From: Roseiarcus sp963784805
GTDB taxonomy: Bacteria > Pseudomonadota > Alphaproteobacteria > Rhizobiales > Beijerinckiaceae
NCBI GenBank assembly: GCA_963784805.1
Contig: CAWASR010000007.1
Location: 8,827 to 72,826, forward strand
Direction: 5' to 3'
Length of the DNA stretch: 64,000 nucleotides
Shown: piece after piece, positions 9,581 to 19,100 of the stretch
How positions within the stretch are numbered: the stretch's first letter is position 1
Layout of the letters: each line of letters starts with the position of its first letter
Translations under genes and position numbers: made by a program
The notes under the pieces: generated by a model
Databases searched by the model: none
The model's input: only the letters and a program-made list of their open reading frames with translations
What the model was told of the DNA's origin: nothing

Positions 9581-10032
9581 TGACCCGCCGCGGCCGCCGA
9601 CTGACCCTGATCGCGGTCGCCCTCGCCGTCGTCGGCGCGGCGACCGCGACGGCGCTCTATGCCCTCAGCGACAGCATCGTGTTCTTCTACAGCCCGACGG
9701 AAGTCGTTCAGAAGGCGCTGCGCCCGGGCGCTCGCCTGCGCGTCGGCGGCCTTGTCAAGGCAGGCACCGTGGTCAAGTCTTCCGGCCAGGCTGTCGCTTT
9801 CGTGGTGACCGACGGGGCGAACGATCTGAAGGTCGCCTATCGCGGCCTGCTGCCTGACCTCTTTCGCGAGGGTCAGGGGGTCGTCGCCGAGGGCGTCCTG
9901 GTGGGACCGGGTCAGATGCGCGCCCAGACTATTCTCGCCAAGCATGACGAGCGCTATATGCCGCGCGAAGTGGTGGAGGCGCTGAAGAAACAGGGTCGTT
10001 GGCGGGAAGGGGAGGATGTCGCCAAGCCATGA
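9577..10032 (+). CDS. ccmE: Haem chaperone CcmE (CycJ)
   Basis: A 151-residue protein with one N-terminal membrane anchor (LIAVALAVVGAATATALYAL) and an OB-fold periplasmic domain with RVGGLVKAGTVVKS and FVVTDGANDLKVAYRG. The covalent haem-binding histidine is His123 in AKHDERYMP, and Tyr127 of the HxxxY motif is also present, so the protein looks functional. It carries haem from CcmABCD to CcmF. The ccmABCD genes are not in the window. It overlaps ccmI upstream and ccmF downstream by 4 bases each. Confidence 0.95.
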   Translation: MMTRRGRRLTLIAVALAVVGAATATALYALSDSIVFFYSPTEVVQKALRPGARLRVGGLVKAGTVVKSSGQAVAFVVTDGANDLKVAYRGLLPDLFREGQGVVAEGVLVGPGQMRAQTILAKHDERYMPREVVEALKKQGRWREGEDVAKP

Positions 10033-12014
10033 TTGTCGAGATCGGCCATTTCGCCCTTGTTCTCGCCTTTTGCGCGGCGCTCGCGCAGACGATCGTGCCG
10101 TTTTGGGGCGCGCGCATCGGCGACCGCGACCTGATGAGCGTCGGGCGAAGCGCGGCGCTGACCCAGTTCGCGCTGATCGCAATCGCCTTCGCCGCGCTCG
10201 TCAACGCCCACCTGACCTCGGATTTTTCCGTCCTCAACGTCGCCGAGAATTCGAACAGCGAGATGCCGGCGATCTACAAGATCTCGGGTGTCTGGGGAAA
10301 CCACGAAGGCTCGATGCTGCTGTGGGTCCTGATCCTGGCGGTCTTCGGCGCGCTCCTCGCCCTGTTCGGACGTTCGCTGCCGAGGCGATTGCGCGCCGAC
10401 GCGCTCGCGGTTCAAGGCGTCGTCAGCGTCGCGTTCCTCGCCTTCATCCTCTTGACGTCGAACCCGTTCACGCGGCTCTCGCCCGCGCCGTTCGAGGGGC
10501 GCGACCTCAATCCGATATTGCAGGACCCGGGCCTGGCGATCCATCCGCCGCTGCTCTATCTCGGCTATGTCGGGTTCTCGATCGTCTACTCCTTCGCCGC
10601 GGCCGCTTTGATCGAGGGGCGCATCGATGCAGCCTGGGCGCGGTTCGTGCGGCCGTTCGCGCTCGTCGCCTGGAGCTTCCTCACTCTCGGCATCGCCGCC
10701 GGCTCGTTCTGGGCCTATTACACCCTGGGGTGGGGCGGCTTCTGGTTCTGGGACCCGGTCGAGAACGCCTCCCTCATGCCGTGGCTCGCGGGCACCGCCT
10801 TCGTGCATTCAGTGGCGGTGATGGAGAAGCGCGACGCGTTGAAGGTGTGGACGATTTTTCTCGCGATCCTCGCCTTCTCGTTTTCGCTGCTCGGCACCTT
10901 CCTGGTGCGCTCGGGCGTGCTGACGTCGGTGCACGCCTTCGCCAACGATCCCCGCCGCGGGGTCTTCATTCTCGCCATTCTCGCACTGTTCATTTGCGGT
11001 TCGTTCGGCCTTTTCGCCTGGCGCGCGCCAATGCTGAAACAGGGGGGACTGTTCGCGCCGATTTCGCGCGAGGGCGCGCTGGTGTTCAACAATCTGCTGC
11101 TGACGACCACATTGGCGACGGTCTTCTTCGGCACCCTCTATCCGCTGGCGCTCGAGGAGTTGACCGGAGAGAAGATCACCGTCGGCGCGCCCTTCTTCAA
11201 CCTGACCAGCGGCGCGCTGCTGTTGACCGCCTGCTTTGCGATGCCGATCGGATTCTCGCTCGCCTGGAAACGCGGCGATCTGCTGGGGGTCATGCAGCGG
11301 CTGAGTCTCGCCCTCTTGGCCGGCGCGATCGTCGCGGTCGCGGGCGAAGCGTGGCTGCGCGGCGGACCGGTCTTGGCGCCGATCGCCGCCGGCCTTGCGA
11401 TCTTCGTCATCATTGGCTCGCTGATCGAAGTGGTCCAGCGCGTGCGGCGGCCGGGGCTTGGGCTCGGCGTCGCGCTGAGGCGCGCGTTCGGACTGCCGCT
11501 GTCGTTCTTCGGCGGCGCGCTCGCGCATATCGGGGTCGGCGTTCTGCTGCTCGGGCTTTCCGGCGCCGGCTTCGGCGCCGAGGCGGTCGTGACGCTGCAC
11601 AAGAACGTCCCGCAGCGCGTCGGCCCCTACGACGTGACGCTGGTCGGGGTCGGCGAGCGCCTCGGCCCGAACTACAAGGAGAAAGTGGCCACGATGACCA
11701 TCCGCTCCGGCGGCGCGCTCGTCGCGACGATCGAACCGGCGCGACGGCAATTCGCGGCGCGGGAAATGACGACGACCCAGGCCGGTCTCGCGACGCTCGA
11801 CTTCGGCCAGGTCTATGTGGCCATCGCCGATCCGGCGCCCGACGGCGGCGTGCCCGCCCGCCTCTACTGGAAGCCGCTGGTGACGCTGATCTGGCTTGGC
11901 GGCGCCGCCATGGCGCTCGGCGGGGCGCTGTCGCTCGCCGACCGGCGGCTGCGGTTCGGCGTCGGGGCTCGGGCGAGAGCGGCCGCCGCCGTGGTCGCAG
12001 CGGCGGCGGAATGA
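10029..12014 (+). CDS. ccmF: Cytochrome c haem lyase subunit CcmF (CycK)
   Basis: The 661-residue polytopic membrane protein ligates haem to apocytochrome c together with CcmH and CcmI. The WWD domain is present (YYTLGWGGFWFWDPVENASL), as are the conserved GVWGNHEGSMLLWVLI and the HPPLLYLGYVGFS histidine segment. The length is normal for the family. The ATG at 10029 lies in a 4-base overlap with ccmE, and translation from it begins MIVEIGHFALVLAF, the expected first helix. The stop overlaps the ccmH start at 12011-12014. Confidence 0.96.
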   Translation: MIVEIGHFALVLAFCAALAQTIVPFWGARIGDRDLMSVGRSAALTQFALIAIAFAALVNAHLTSDFSVLNVAENSNSEMPAIYKISGVWGNHEGSMLLWVLILAVFGALLALFGRSLPRRLRADALAVQGVVSVAFLAFILLTSNPFTRLSPAPFEGRDLNPILQDPGLAIHPPLLYLGYVGFSIVYSFAAAALIEGRIDAAWARFVRPFALVAWSFLTLGIAAGSFWAYYTLGWGGFWFWDPVENASLMPWLAGTAFVHSVAVMEKRDALKVWTIFLAILAFSFSLLGTFLVRSGVLTSVHAFANDPRRGVFILAILALFICGSFGLFAWRAPMLKQGGLFAPISREGALVFNNLLLTTTLATVFFGTLYPLALEELTGEKITVGAPFFNLTSGALLLTACFAMPIGFSLAWKRGDLLGVMQRLSLALLAGAIVAVAGEAWLRGGPVLAPIAAGLAIFVIIGSLIEVVQRVRRPGLGLGVALRRAFGLPLSFFGGALAHIGVGVLLLGLSGAGFGAEAVVTLHKNVPQRVGPYDVTLVGVGERLGPNYKEKVATMTIRSGGALVATIEPARRQFAAREMTTTQAGLATLDFGQVYVAIADPAPDGGVPARLYWKPLVTLIWLGGAAMALGGALSLADRRLRFGVGARARAAAAVVAAAAE

Positions 12015-12484
12015 CCATGCGCCGGCTTCTGGTTTCGCTCGTTCTGGTCCTGTGCGCGCTTGCCTCGCCCTGCCTGGCCGTGCAGCCCGACGAGGTGATG
12101 AAGGACCCCGTCCTCGAGGCGCGCGCCCGCGCGCTTTCGGCCGAGCTTCGCTGCCTCGTCTGCCAGAACCAGTCGATCGACGATTCCGATGCGCCGCTCG
12201 CCCACGACATCCGCGTGCTGATCCGCCGACGAATCGCCAGGGGCGAGAGCAACGACGCCGTGCGCGCCTATCTCGTCTCGCGCTACGGCGATTTCATCCT
12301 CCTGAAGCCGCCATTCGAGCCGGCGACGCTGCTGCTGTGGCTCAGCGCGCCGCTGACGCTCTGCGCCGGCCTGGCCGCGATTGTGTTCGCCCGCCGCCGC
12401 GGCGCGGTCGCGACGCCGGCGCTCAGCGCCGACGAGGAAGCGCGGCTGGCGGCGCTGACGAGAGGCGACGCCGCCGGCGGGTGA
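12011..12484 (+). CDS. ccmH: Cytochrome c maturation protein CcmH (CycL)
   Basis: A 157-residue thiol-redox subunit with a signal peptide (RRLLVSLVLVLCALASPCLA), the LRCLVCQNQSIDDSDA motif with its CxxC pair, and a C-terminal membrane helix (PATLLLWLSAPLTLCAGLAAIVFA). It reduces or holds the CXXCH cysteines of apocytochromes before haem attachment. The set ccmI-E-F-H without ccmG is the usual alphaproteobacterial cycHJKL arrangement. A degP gene often follows in Rhizobiales, but here the operon ends in about 1 kb of non-coding DNA. Confidence 0.94.
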   Translation: MTMRRLLVSLVLVLCALASPCLAVQPDEVMKDPVLEARARALSAELRCLVCQNQSIDDSDAPLAHDIRVLIRRRIARGESNDAVRAYLVSRYGDFILLKPPFEPATLLLWLSAPLTLCAGLAAIVFARRRGAVATPALSADEEARLAALTRGDAAGG

Positions 12485-12630
12485 GGTCTGCGGGGCGCGC
12501 CGGGCGGCATAGGCGCGTCGATATCGGCGCGCGTTCGCGCATTCAATTGTTCGCCAACATCCGCTTCGACCGTCGCTGTCTGCTGGACATTGCGGCGACG
12601 CGTGGATTTTTCCCCACTTTCGCCGCCTTG

Positions 12631-12802
12631 GACTGCGCCCCTCGGGCGAGATGGGTCGATTGAGCGGCGTGGCGGCGCGAGCGGCTTGCCGGGCTCCCGG
12701 ATCGCGGGAGGCAGTGGGCAGTTGGCGCTGTTTTCCGAAAATCAATTTTACGTGACAATCTCTTTGAGAAAATCAGAAGCCATGTTATGGTCTTTCTCGT
12801 CG
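12631..12802 (+). repeat. Dispersed repeat, copy A (inverted partner at 61148-61309)
   Basis: About 170 bases that align, with roughly three quarters or more of positions equal by eye, to the reverse complement of 61148-61309. Shared blocks include GACTGCGCCCCTCGGG, AGCGGCTTGCCGGG and TTTGAGAAAATCAGAA. Both copies are intergenic and lie downstream of an operon end on their own strand. No terminal inverted repeat or transposase is seen, so the class (MITE-like, structured RNA or promoter module) is open. Confidence 0.75.
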
Positions 12803-13190
12803 CTGGATCGAGGCGCGCCTGGCGCGCCGAGGGCAGCGGCCGCCTTCAGCCTTCACGCGGGCGAGTTGACACGCTGAACAACGGCGAGGGGCGCGAAGTC
12901 TTAAGCTCTCGGCATGGTTTTGGGGCTGGCGCCATCTCCGCTCGGATTCGAAACCGGAATCGGTTCCGTGCGGCCGCCCATGCCGATTGGTCTTAAGCAA
13001 AGCCCAGTCCGGCTCCCGGTCCTCAGTCCGCAGGGACGATTCCGGGGGCGAAGCGCAGCTCACGGATCGGAGGCCTCGGGAGGACGAAATGGCGGAGGAG
13101 GGAGGTCAAGGAGGCCCAAGCCGACGCAAAAAATTCCTATTTGGATTCGCGCGTAAGCCCTTGAAAAGTCCCAATTCGCGGAAAGAAAAG

Positions 13191-13273
13191 GCTTTCGTTT
13201 TCTTCCCTTTTCCTTTCGCTGGCTTCCCTTTTGTTTTCTTTTGCTTCCGCTTTTGCTTTCGCTGGCTTCCCCC
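13191..13273. repeat. Pyrimidine-rich tract with a 15-base direct repeat
   Basis: The plus strand is almost entirely T and C with scattered G. The 15-mer TTTCGCTGGCTTCCC occurs at 13214-13228 and again at 13257-13271, a 43-base period. In between lie variants such as TTTTGCTTCCGC. It contrasts sharply with the GC-rich flanks. No coding role is apparent on either strand. Confidence 0.6.
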
Positions 13274-13415
13274 TGATTTTCAAAACCTTCCCTCGCGGCG
13301 CACGCTGGGCGACTTCCTGCTTTCCCCGCCGAGCGGGGGGCGCCTGGGAGTTGCGAAGTTGCAGAATTTGGCGCCCAAGCGATTGAAAACATTGGATCGC
13401 TTACAGAACTGACGC

Positions 13416-13431
13416 CCCGGCTCGCGCCGGG
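13416..13431 (-). terminator. Short GC hairpin after yciB
   Basis: CCCGGC-TCGC-GCCGGG forms a 6-bp stem with a 4-base loop, 22 bases past the yciB stop on the minus strand. No clear T-run follows, so it could equally be a fragment of a common alphaproteobacterial interspersed palindrome. Confidence 0.35.
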
Positions 13432-13453
13432 ACGATGACGGCCGTCACGCGGC

Positions 13454-14077
13454 TCAGAAATCGTTGTCCGCAACCTCCTCCTCTTTCGTTTCGTAGCGCA
13501 TGATCAGCGGCGCCTGGGCGATGGCGAAGATGAGCGTGATCGGCATGAAGCCGAAGGTCTTGAACTTGACCCAGAGGTCCGTCGTCTGGGTGCGCCAGAC
13601 GATCTCGTTGAGGATCGCGAGGCCTACGAAAAAGAAAGCCCAGCGCCAGGTGAGCCTGCGCCAGCCCTCGTCGGTCACGTGCAGGGCGCCGTCGAACAGG
13701 ACTTTCAACAGCGGCTTTTTGAGCCAAAGGCCGGCGAACAGCGCCGCGCCGAACAAAAGATAGAGCGCGGTCGGCTTGATTTTGATCAGCGTCTCGTCGT
13801 GAAAGACGAGCGTCAGCGAGCCGAAGATGAGGACGACCGCCGCCGTCACCAGCGGCATGATCGGAATGCGCCTCAGCATGGCGTAAGAGACGCCGAGCGT
13901 GACCACGACGCCGGCCATCAGGACGCCGGTCGCGGCGAAGATGCCGAGCCTGGAATAGACGGCGAAGAACAGGGCCAGCGGCCCGAGCTCGAGCACGAAC
14001 TTGACGATCGGGTTCAGCGCCTTGCGCCGCGTGGGGGTGGTGGTTTCGGTCACTAAGTCCTCGTTCAACGTCGTCAT
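13454..14077 (-). CDS. yciB: Septation protein A / YciB family inner membrane protein
   Basis: A 207-residue polytopic membrane protein of the IspZ/YciB family. Helices are visible at FVLELGPLALFFAVYSRLGIFAATGVLMAGVVVTLG and PLVTAAVVLIFGSLTLVF, and the family motif HDETLIKIKPTALYLLFG is intact. The later block WRRLTWRWAFFFVGLAILNEIVWRT is also characteristic. YciB-type proteins influence septum formation and envelope integrity. The ATG overlaps the ftsY stop (ATGA at 14074-14077), so the two are translationally coupled, as often in alphaproteobacteria. Confidence 0.93.
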   Translation of the reverse strand: MTTLNEDLVTETTTPTRRKALNPIVKFVLELGPLALFFAVYSRLGIFAATGVLMAGVVVTLGVSYAMLRRIPIMPLVTAAVVLIFGSLTLVFHDETLIKIKPTALYLLFGAALFAGLWLKKPLLKVLFDGALHVTDEGWRRLTWRWAFFFVGLAILNEIVWRTQTTDLWVKFKTFGFMPITLIFAIAQAPLIMRYETKEEEVADNDF

Positions 14078-15162
14078 TCGCCTTCCCTCTCGACGCCGGC
14101 GATCGCCTCGGCGAAGTCGCGCGCGGCGAACGGTTCGAGATCGTCGACCCCCTCGCCGACGCCGATGAAATGCACCGGCAGCGCAAACTTCTCGGCGATG
14201 GCGACCAGGATGCCGCCGCGCGCCGTGCCGTCGAGCTTGGTCATCACCAGGCCGGTCACGCCCGCCGCGCGGCCGAAAATCTCGACCTGGCTCAGCGCGT
14301 TCTGGCCGACGGTGGCGTCGAGCACCAGCAGCACCGCGTGCGGCGCCTCGGGATCGACCTTCTTCGTCACCCGGATGATCTTCTCGAGTTCGCCCATCAG
14401 CTCGGCGCGATTCTGAAGCCGCCCGGCGGTGTCGATCAGCACGACGTCGCAGCCCTCGGCGCGGGCGCGGGTCACGGCGTCGAAGGCCAGGCCCGCCGCG
14501 TCGCCGCCTTGCTCGCGCTCGATGAGGTCGGAGCCGCTGCGCCTCGCCCAGACCCGCAGCTGCTCGATCGCCGCGGCGCGGAACGTGTCGCCTGCCGCAA
14601 GCATCACGGTGCGCCCCTCGGATCTGAATTTGGCCGCGAGCTTGCCGATGGTCGTGGTTTTTCCGGAGCCGTTGACGCCGACGACCAGAATCACGAACGG
14701 CCGCCTCTGCGCGTCGATTGCGAGCGGGCGCGCGACCGGGGTCAGGGCGCGTTCGACTTCTGCTGCGAGGATCGCCTTGACCTCTCCAGGTTCGATCCCC
14801 TTGTCGTAGCGCCCTTGCGCGATCGCGTCGCGAATGCGGGTCGCAGCGCCGAGGCCGAGGTCGGCCTGAATGAGGAGGTCTTCGAGATCATCGAGGGAGG
14901 CGGCGTCGAGCTTGCGCTTGGTGAAGATGTCGGTGATGCCGCGCCCGATGCTGGTCGACGAGCGCGCGAGGGCCGATCGAAGGCGCTGAAGCCAGGTTTG
15001 TTTCGATTCCGACGAAGGGGCGGCGACGGTCGGCTCCGGCGCTTCGATCGGGGCCGGAGCGCGCGGAGCATCCACGAGCGTTGGAGCGGACGCGTCAGCG
15101 CCGCCGAACCACCGGCGCAACACGCCAGGCTTTACTGTCTTGTCGTCGTTTTCGTTCAACAC
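14074..15162 (-). CDS. ftsY: Signal recognition particle receptor FtsY
   Basis: The 362-residue SRP receptor GTPase docks SRP-bound ribosomes at the membrane. After a short acidic and proline-rich A region come the N domain (WLQRLRSALARSS...LDDLEDLLIQADLG) and the G domain: P-loop GVNGSGKTTTIGKLA, insertion-box DTFRAAAIEQLRVWA, DTAGRLQNRAELM, TKLDGTARGG and GVGEGVDDLEPFAA. The start chosen is a GTG at 15162: a GAGAGGA Shine-Dalgarno lies 8 bases upstream and the protein then begins with an acidic leader; the frame stays open upstream but that stretch does not resemble FtsY. The divergent pseudouridine synthase gene begins about 60 bases away. Confidence 0.95.
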   Translation of the reverse strand: MLNENDDKTVKPGVLRRWFGGADASAPTLVDAPRAPAPIEAPEPTVAAPSSESKQTWLQRLRSALARSSTSIGRGITDIFTKRKLDAASLDDLEDLLIQADLGLGAATRIRDAIAQGRYDKGIEPGEVKAILAAEVERALTPVARPLAIDAQRRPFVILVVGVNGSGKTTTIGKLAAKFRSEGRTVMLAAGDTFRAAAIEQLRVWARRSGSDLIEREQGGDAAGLAFDAVTRARAEGCDVVLIDTAGRLQNRAELMGELEKIIRVTKKVDPEAPHAVLLVLDATVGQNALSQVEIFGRAAGVTGLVMTKLDGTARGGILVAIAEKFALPVHFIGVGEGVDDLEPFAARDFAEAIAGVEREGE

Positions 15163-15222
15163 ATGGTTCCTCTCGACGCCGCCACTATGCGCGCGGGGCC
15201 TAGCTTTGATACCTATGTCCTC

Positions 15223-15963
15223 ATGACGCCGGAAGAAACAAGAGCGCGCCTGCTCTATCGCGACGGATTGATGTTGGTTCTCGACAAGCCGGCGGGCGTC
15301 GCGGTGCACCGGGGCCCCAAAGGCGGGGGCAGTCTCGAAGACGACTTCGAGGCCTTGCGATTCGGCCTGCCGCGCAATCCGGCCCTCGCCCACCGCCTCG
15401 ACCGCGACACCGCGGGCTGCCTGGTGCTCGGACGCCATCATAAAGCCTTGGAGAAATTGGGGCGACTGTTCAAGCAGGGCAGGATCGCCAAGACCTATTG
15501 GGCGATCGTCGCTGGCGCGCCGGAGGCCGAAAGCGGGACGATTGATCTGCCGCTCGGCAGGCTCGACGACCAGCGCGGCTGGTGGATGAAGGTCGACCCC
15601 AACGGCCAGCCCGCCACGACGCTGTGGCGCGTCAGAGGGCGCGGCGCGTGGCGGGGCGAGCGAATCGCGTGGCTGGAGTTGGAGCCGCGAACCGGGCGCA
15701 CCCATCAACTCAGAGTCCATTGCGCCGCGCAGGGCTGGCCGATCCTCGGCGACGCGATCTACGGCGCGCCCGCCGAAACGTCCTTGCAACTGCTGGCGCG
15801 CAGAGTCGTCGTCCCGCTGTCCAACAACGGGCCGCCGATCGCGGTCGAAGCGCCGGTCCCGCCGCACATGGCGGTGACGCTCGCCGCCTGCGGCTTCGAG
15901 GGCGACCCGCTGCCTAGCGGGAAACCGGAGGTCGCTTCCGCCGCGACCGCTCGCGGCGCCTGA
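15223..15963 (+). CDS. RluA-family pseudouridine synthase
   Basis: A single-domain RNA pseudouridine synthase of 246 residues without an S4 domain. It has DGLMLVLDKPAGVAVHRG, the catalytic aspartate motif HRLDRDTAGCLVLGR, the RIAKTYWAIVAG segment and LEPRTGRTHQLRVH with LGDAIYG. The lack of an S4 domain and the short length fit the RluA/TruC-like group acting on rRNA or tRNA; the target cannot be told. The ATG at 15223 was chosen because it begins at the usual distance from the LLYRDGLM motif; in-frame ATGs at 15163 and 15187 would add up to 20 residues. Confidence 0.9.
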   Translation: MTPEETRARLLYRDGLMLVLDKPAGVAVHRGPKGGGSLEDDFEALRFGLPRNPALAHRLDRDTAGCLVLGRHHKALEKLGRLFKQGRIAKTYWAIVAGAPEAESGTIDLPLGRLDDQRGWWMKVDPNGQPATTLWRVRGRGAWRGERIAWLELEPRTGRTHQLRVHCAAQGWPILGDAIYGAPAETSLQLLARRVVVPLSNNGPPIAVEAPVPPHMAVTLAACGFEGDPLPSGKPEVASAATARGA

Positions 15964-16143
15964 TATAGGCGCGGTCGCTGACCGCGCCCGCCGCGCTTCC
16001 ATAGGTCGGCCCAGGAAGGACGCCCGTCTTTCGACCGGCTATGGGTCGCGGGCTATGGCGGCCGTGATTGTCGGCGCGGATTGTGCGGCGCAACAAAATA
16101 TGAAAGGCTCCGCCGAACCGCCAAGAAAGCCGCGCCCGCCAGC

Positions 16144-19100
16144 ATGTCCATCCGAGCCGCCATCCATCACCTGACGCACTACCGCTACGACCGCCCGGTC
16201 TCGCTCGGGCCGCAGATCATTCGTCTGCGGCCGGCGCCGCATAGTCGCACCCGTGTCATTTCGCATTCGCTCAAGGTCACGCCGGCCGACCATTTCGTAA
16301 ACACCCAGCAGGATCCTTACGGCAACTGGCTGGCGCGCTATGTCTTCCCCGATCTGGTCAACGAGTTGAAGATCGAGGTCGACGTCGTCGCCGACATGAC
16401 GGTCTATAATCCGTTCGATTTCTTCGTCGAGGAGAGCGCCGAGACCTGGCCGTTCGAATATGGCGAGGACCTGAGGCCCGATCTGGTCATCTACCGCGCG
16501 CCCGAGCCCGCGGGCCCAAGACTGCAGACCTATCTCGACGGGATCGATCGGTCGCCGGCGCGCACCGTCGATTTCGTGGTCGACCTCAATCGCCGCCTCG
16601 CTCGCCAGATCGCATACGTCATCCGCATGGAGCCGGGGGTGCAGAGCCCGGAGGAGACGTTCGAGCGCAGCTCGGGTTCGTGCCGCGATTCGAGCTGGCT
16701 TCTGGTGCAGATCCTGCGCCATCTCGGCCTGGCGGCGCGATTCGTGTCGGGCTATCTTATCCAGCTCAAGCCGGACCTCATCGCGCTCGACGGGCCGCGC
16801 GGCACCGATCACGATTTCACCGACCTTCACGCCTGGGCGGAGGTCTATCTTCCGGGCGCCGGTTGGATCGGGCTCGACCCGACCTCGGGGCTCTTGACCG
16901 GCGAGAGCCATATTCCGCTCGCCGCCACGCCGCATTACCGCAACGCCGCGCCGATTTCGGGCGTGGCGAGTTTCGCCAACGTCGACTTTGCGTTCGACAT
17001 GCGGGTCGAGCGGGTCGCCGAGCATCCGCGCATCACCAGGCCGTTCTCCGACGAATCCTGGAAGGCGCTCGACGCCTTGGGCGAACAGGTCGACGTGACC
17101 ATGGCGGCCGACGACGTGCGGCTGACTATGGGCGGCGAGCCGACCTTCGTGTCGATCGACGACTTTGAATCAGCGGAGTGGAATACCGACGCCGTCGGCC
17201 CGATGAAGCGGGCGCTGGCCGACCGGCTGATCCGGCGTCTGCGCGACCGCTTCGCGCCGGGCGGGTTCCTGCACTATGGGCAAGGCAAGTGGTATCCGGG
17301 AGAATCCCTGCCGCGCTGGACCTTTTCGCTCTATTGGCGACGCGACGGCGAGCCGATCTGGTCCGACGCCAGACGGATCGCGGCCGAGGGCGAGGAGACC
17401 GGGGCCAACAGCGGGAAAGCCGAGGCGTTGTTGCACGCGATCGCCTCCCGGCTCGGCATTGAGGGCGACTATGTCGCCCCCGCCTTCGAGGATCCCGCCG
17501 AGTGGATCCTGAAAGAAGCCAATCTGCCCGACAACGTGACGCCGCAGAATTCCCAACTGAAGGACCCGGAAGAGCGGCTCCGCCTCGCTCGCGTGTTCGC
17601 GCGCGGGCTGAACGAGCCCTCCGGTTACGTGCTTCCGGTGCAGCGCTGGCAGGCGAAGGCGGAGGGGCGCCAATGGCGTAGCGAGAAATGGACGACGCGC
17701 CGGGGCGCCCTCTATCTCGTCCCCGGCGACAGCCCGGTCGGCTACCGCCTGCCGCTGGGCGCGCTGCCCTATGTTCCGCCAGCCTCGTACCCCTATATTT
17801 TCGCCGCGGATCCCACCGAGCCGCGTGGGCCGCTGCCCGATTTCGCCGCGGAGCGGGAACGCGCGCAGCCGATCGCCTCGTTTGCCGCCGCCGAGGCGGG
17901 CCAGGAGCGGGTCGAGCAGCATCTGGGCGACATCAACGGCGCGGTGCGCACGGCGGTGACCGTGGAGGCGCGTGACGGGCGCCTATGCATATTCATGCCG
18001 CCGGTCGAGCGACTGGAGGACTATCTCGAACTCCTGACAGCTGCGGAGGCCGGCGCGAAGGCGATCGGACTGCCGGTGCATATCGAGGGCTACGGGCCCC
18101 CGGCGGATCCGCGCATGAACGTCATTCGAGTCGCCCCCGACCCGGGCGTCATCGAGGTCAATATTCACCCCGCCTCGAGCTGGCGCGAAAGCGTGGCGAC
18201 GACGGAAGGCGTCTACGAGGAGGCGCGGCTCGAACGGCTCGGCGCCGACAAGTTCATGCTCGACGGCAAACATTCCGGGACCGGCGGCGGCAACCATGTC
18301 GTCGTCGGCGGCGCGACGCCGCTCGACAGCCCGTTCCTTCGACGCCCGGATCTGTTGAAGAGCCTGGTCATTTACTGGCTCAGGCGGCCCAGCCTGTCCT
18401 ATTTCTTCTCCGGCATGTTCATCGGACCCACGAGTCAGGCGCCGCGCGTCGACGAGGCGCGCCACGACGCACTCTATGAATTGGAGATCGCGCTGGCCCA
18501 AATCCCGCGCCCGGGGCAAGGCCATGCGCCGCGGCCGTGGCTGGTCGACCGTCTGATGCGAAACATTCTGGTCGACGTCACCGGCAACACCCATCGCGCC
18601 GAAATCTGCATCGACAAGCTCTATTCGCCCGACGGGCCGACGGGGCGACTGGGGCTGGTTGAATTCCGCGGCTTCGAGATGCCGCCGAACGCGCGCATGA
18701 GTCTCGCCCAGCAGCTGCTCATCCGCGCAATCATCGCCCGTCTGTGGCGAGAGCCGCTGGACGGGCCGCTGCCGCGCTGGGGCGCGACGCTGCACGACCG
18801 GTTCATGCTGCCGCATTTCGTCTGGGAGGACTTGCTGGAAGCGCTCGCCGACCTGACGGCGCATGGCTTCCCGTTCCGCTCCGAATGGTACAAGGCGCAG
18901 GCCGAGTTCCGCTTTCCGTTCTGCGGCGAGGTCGAATACGAGGGCGCTCGTCTCGAACTGCGTCAGGCGCTTGAGCCCTGGCATGTGCTGGGCGAAACCG
19001 GCGCGATCGGCGGCACCGCGCGCCACACCGACAGCTCGACCGAGCGCCTTCAGGTCAAGCTGACGACGGCCGATCCCGAGCGCTATGTCGTCGCCTGCAA

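Larger units (their letters stand above)
12485..13453. other. Non-coding interval between ccmH and yciB
   Basis: No convincing gene is seen in these 969 bases; the open frames have low-complexity or arginine/proline-rich translations. It contains the dispersed repeat copy at 12631-12802, a pyrimidine-rich tract at about 13191-13273, and a short hairpin at 13416-13431 just downstream of the yciB stop. ccmH (plus strand) and yciB (minus strand) converge here, so terminators are expected. Confidence 0.7.

Noticed and set aside
12987..13412. Open frame of 141 codons with phenylalanine/proline-rich segment
   Set aside because: The translation follows the pyrimidine tract and has no recognisable domain or convincing ribosome site.
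14170..15186. Long open frame upstream of and in phase with the pseudouridine synthase
   Set aside because: It is antisense to ftsY, has no domain pattern of its own and simply reflects GC-rich codon structure; the synthase start was placed at 15223.
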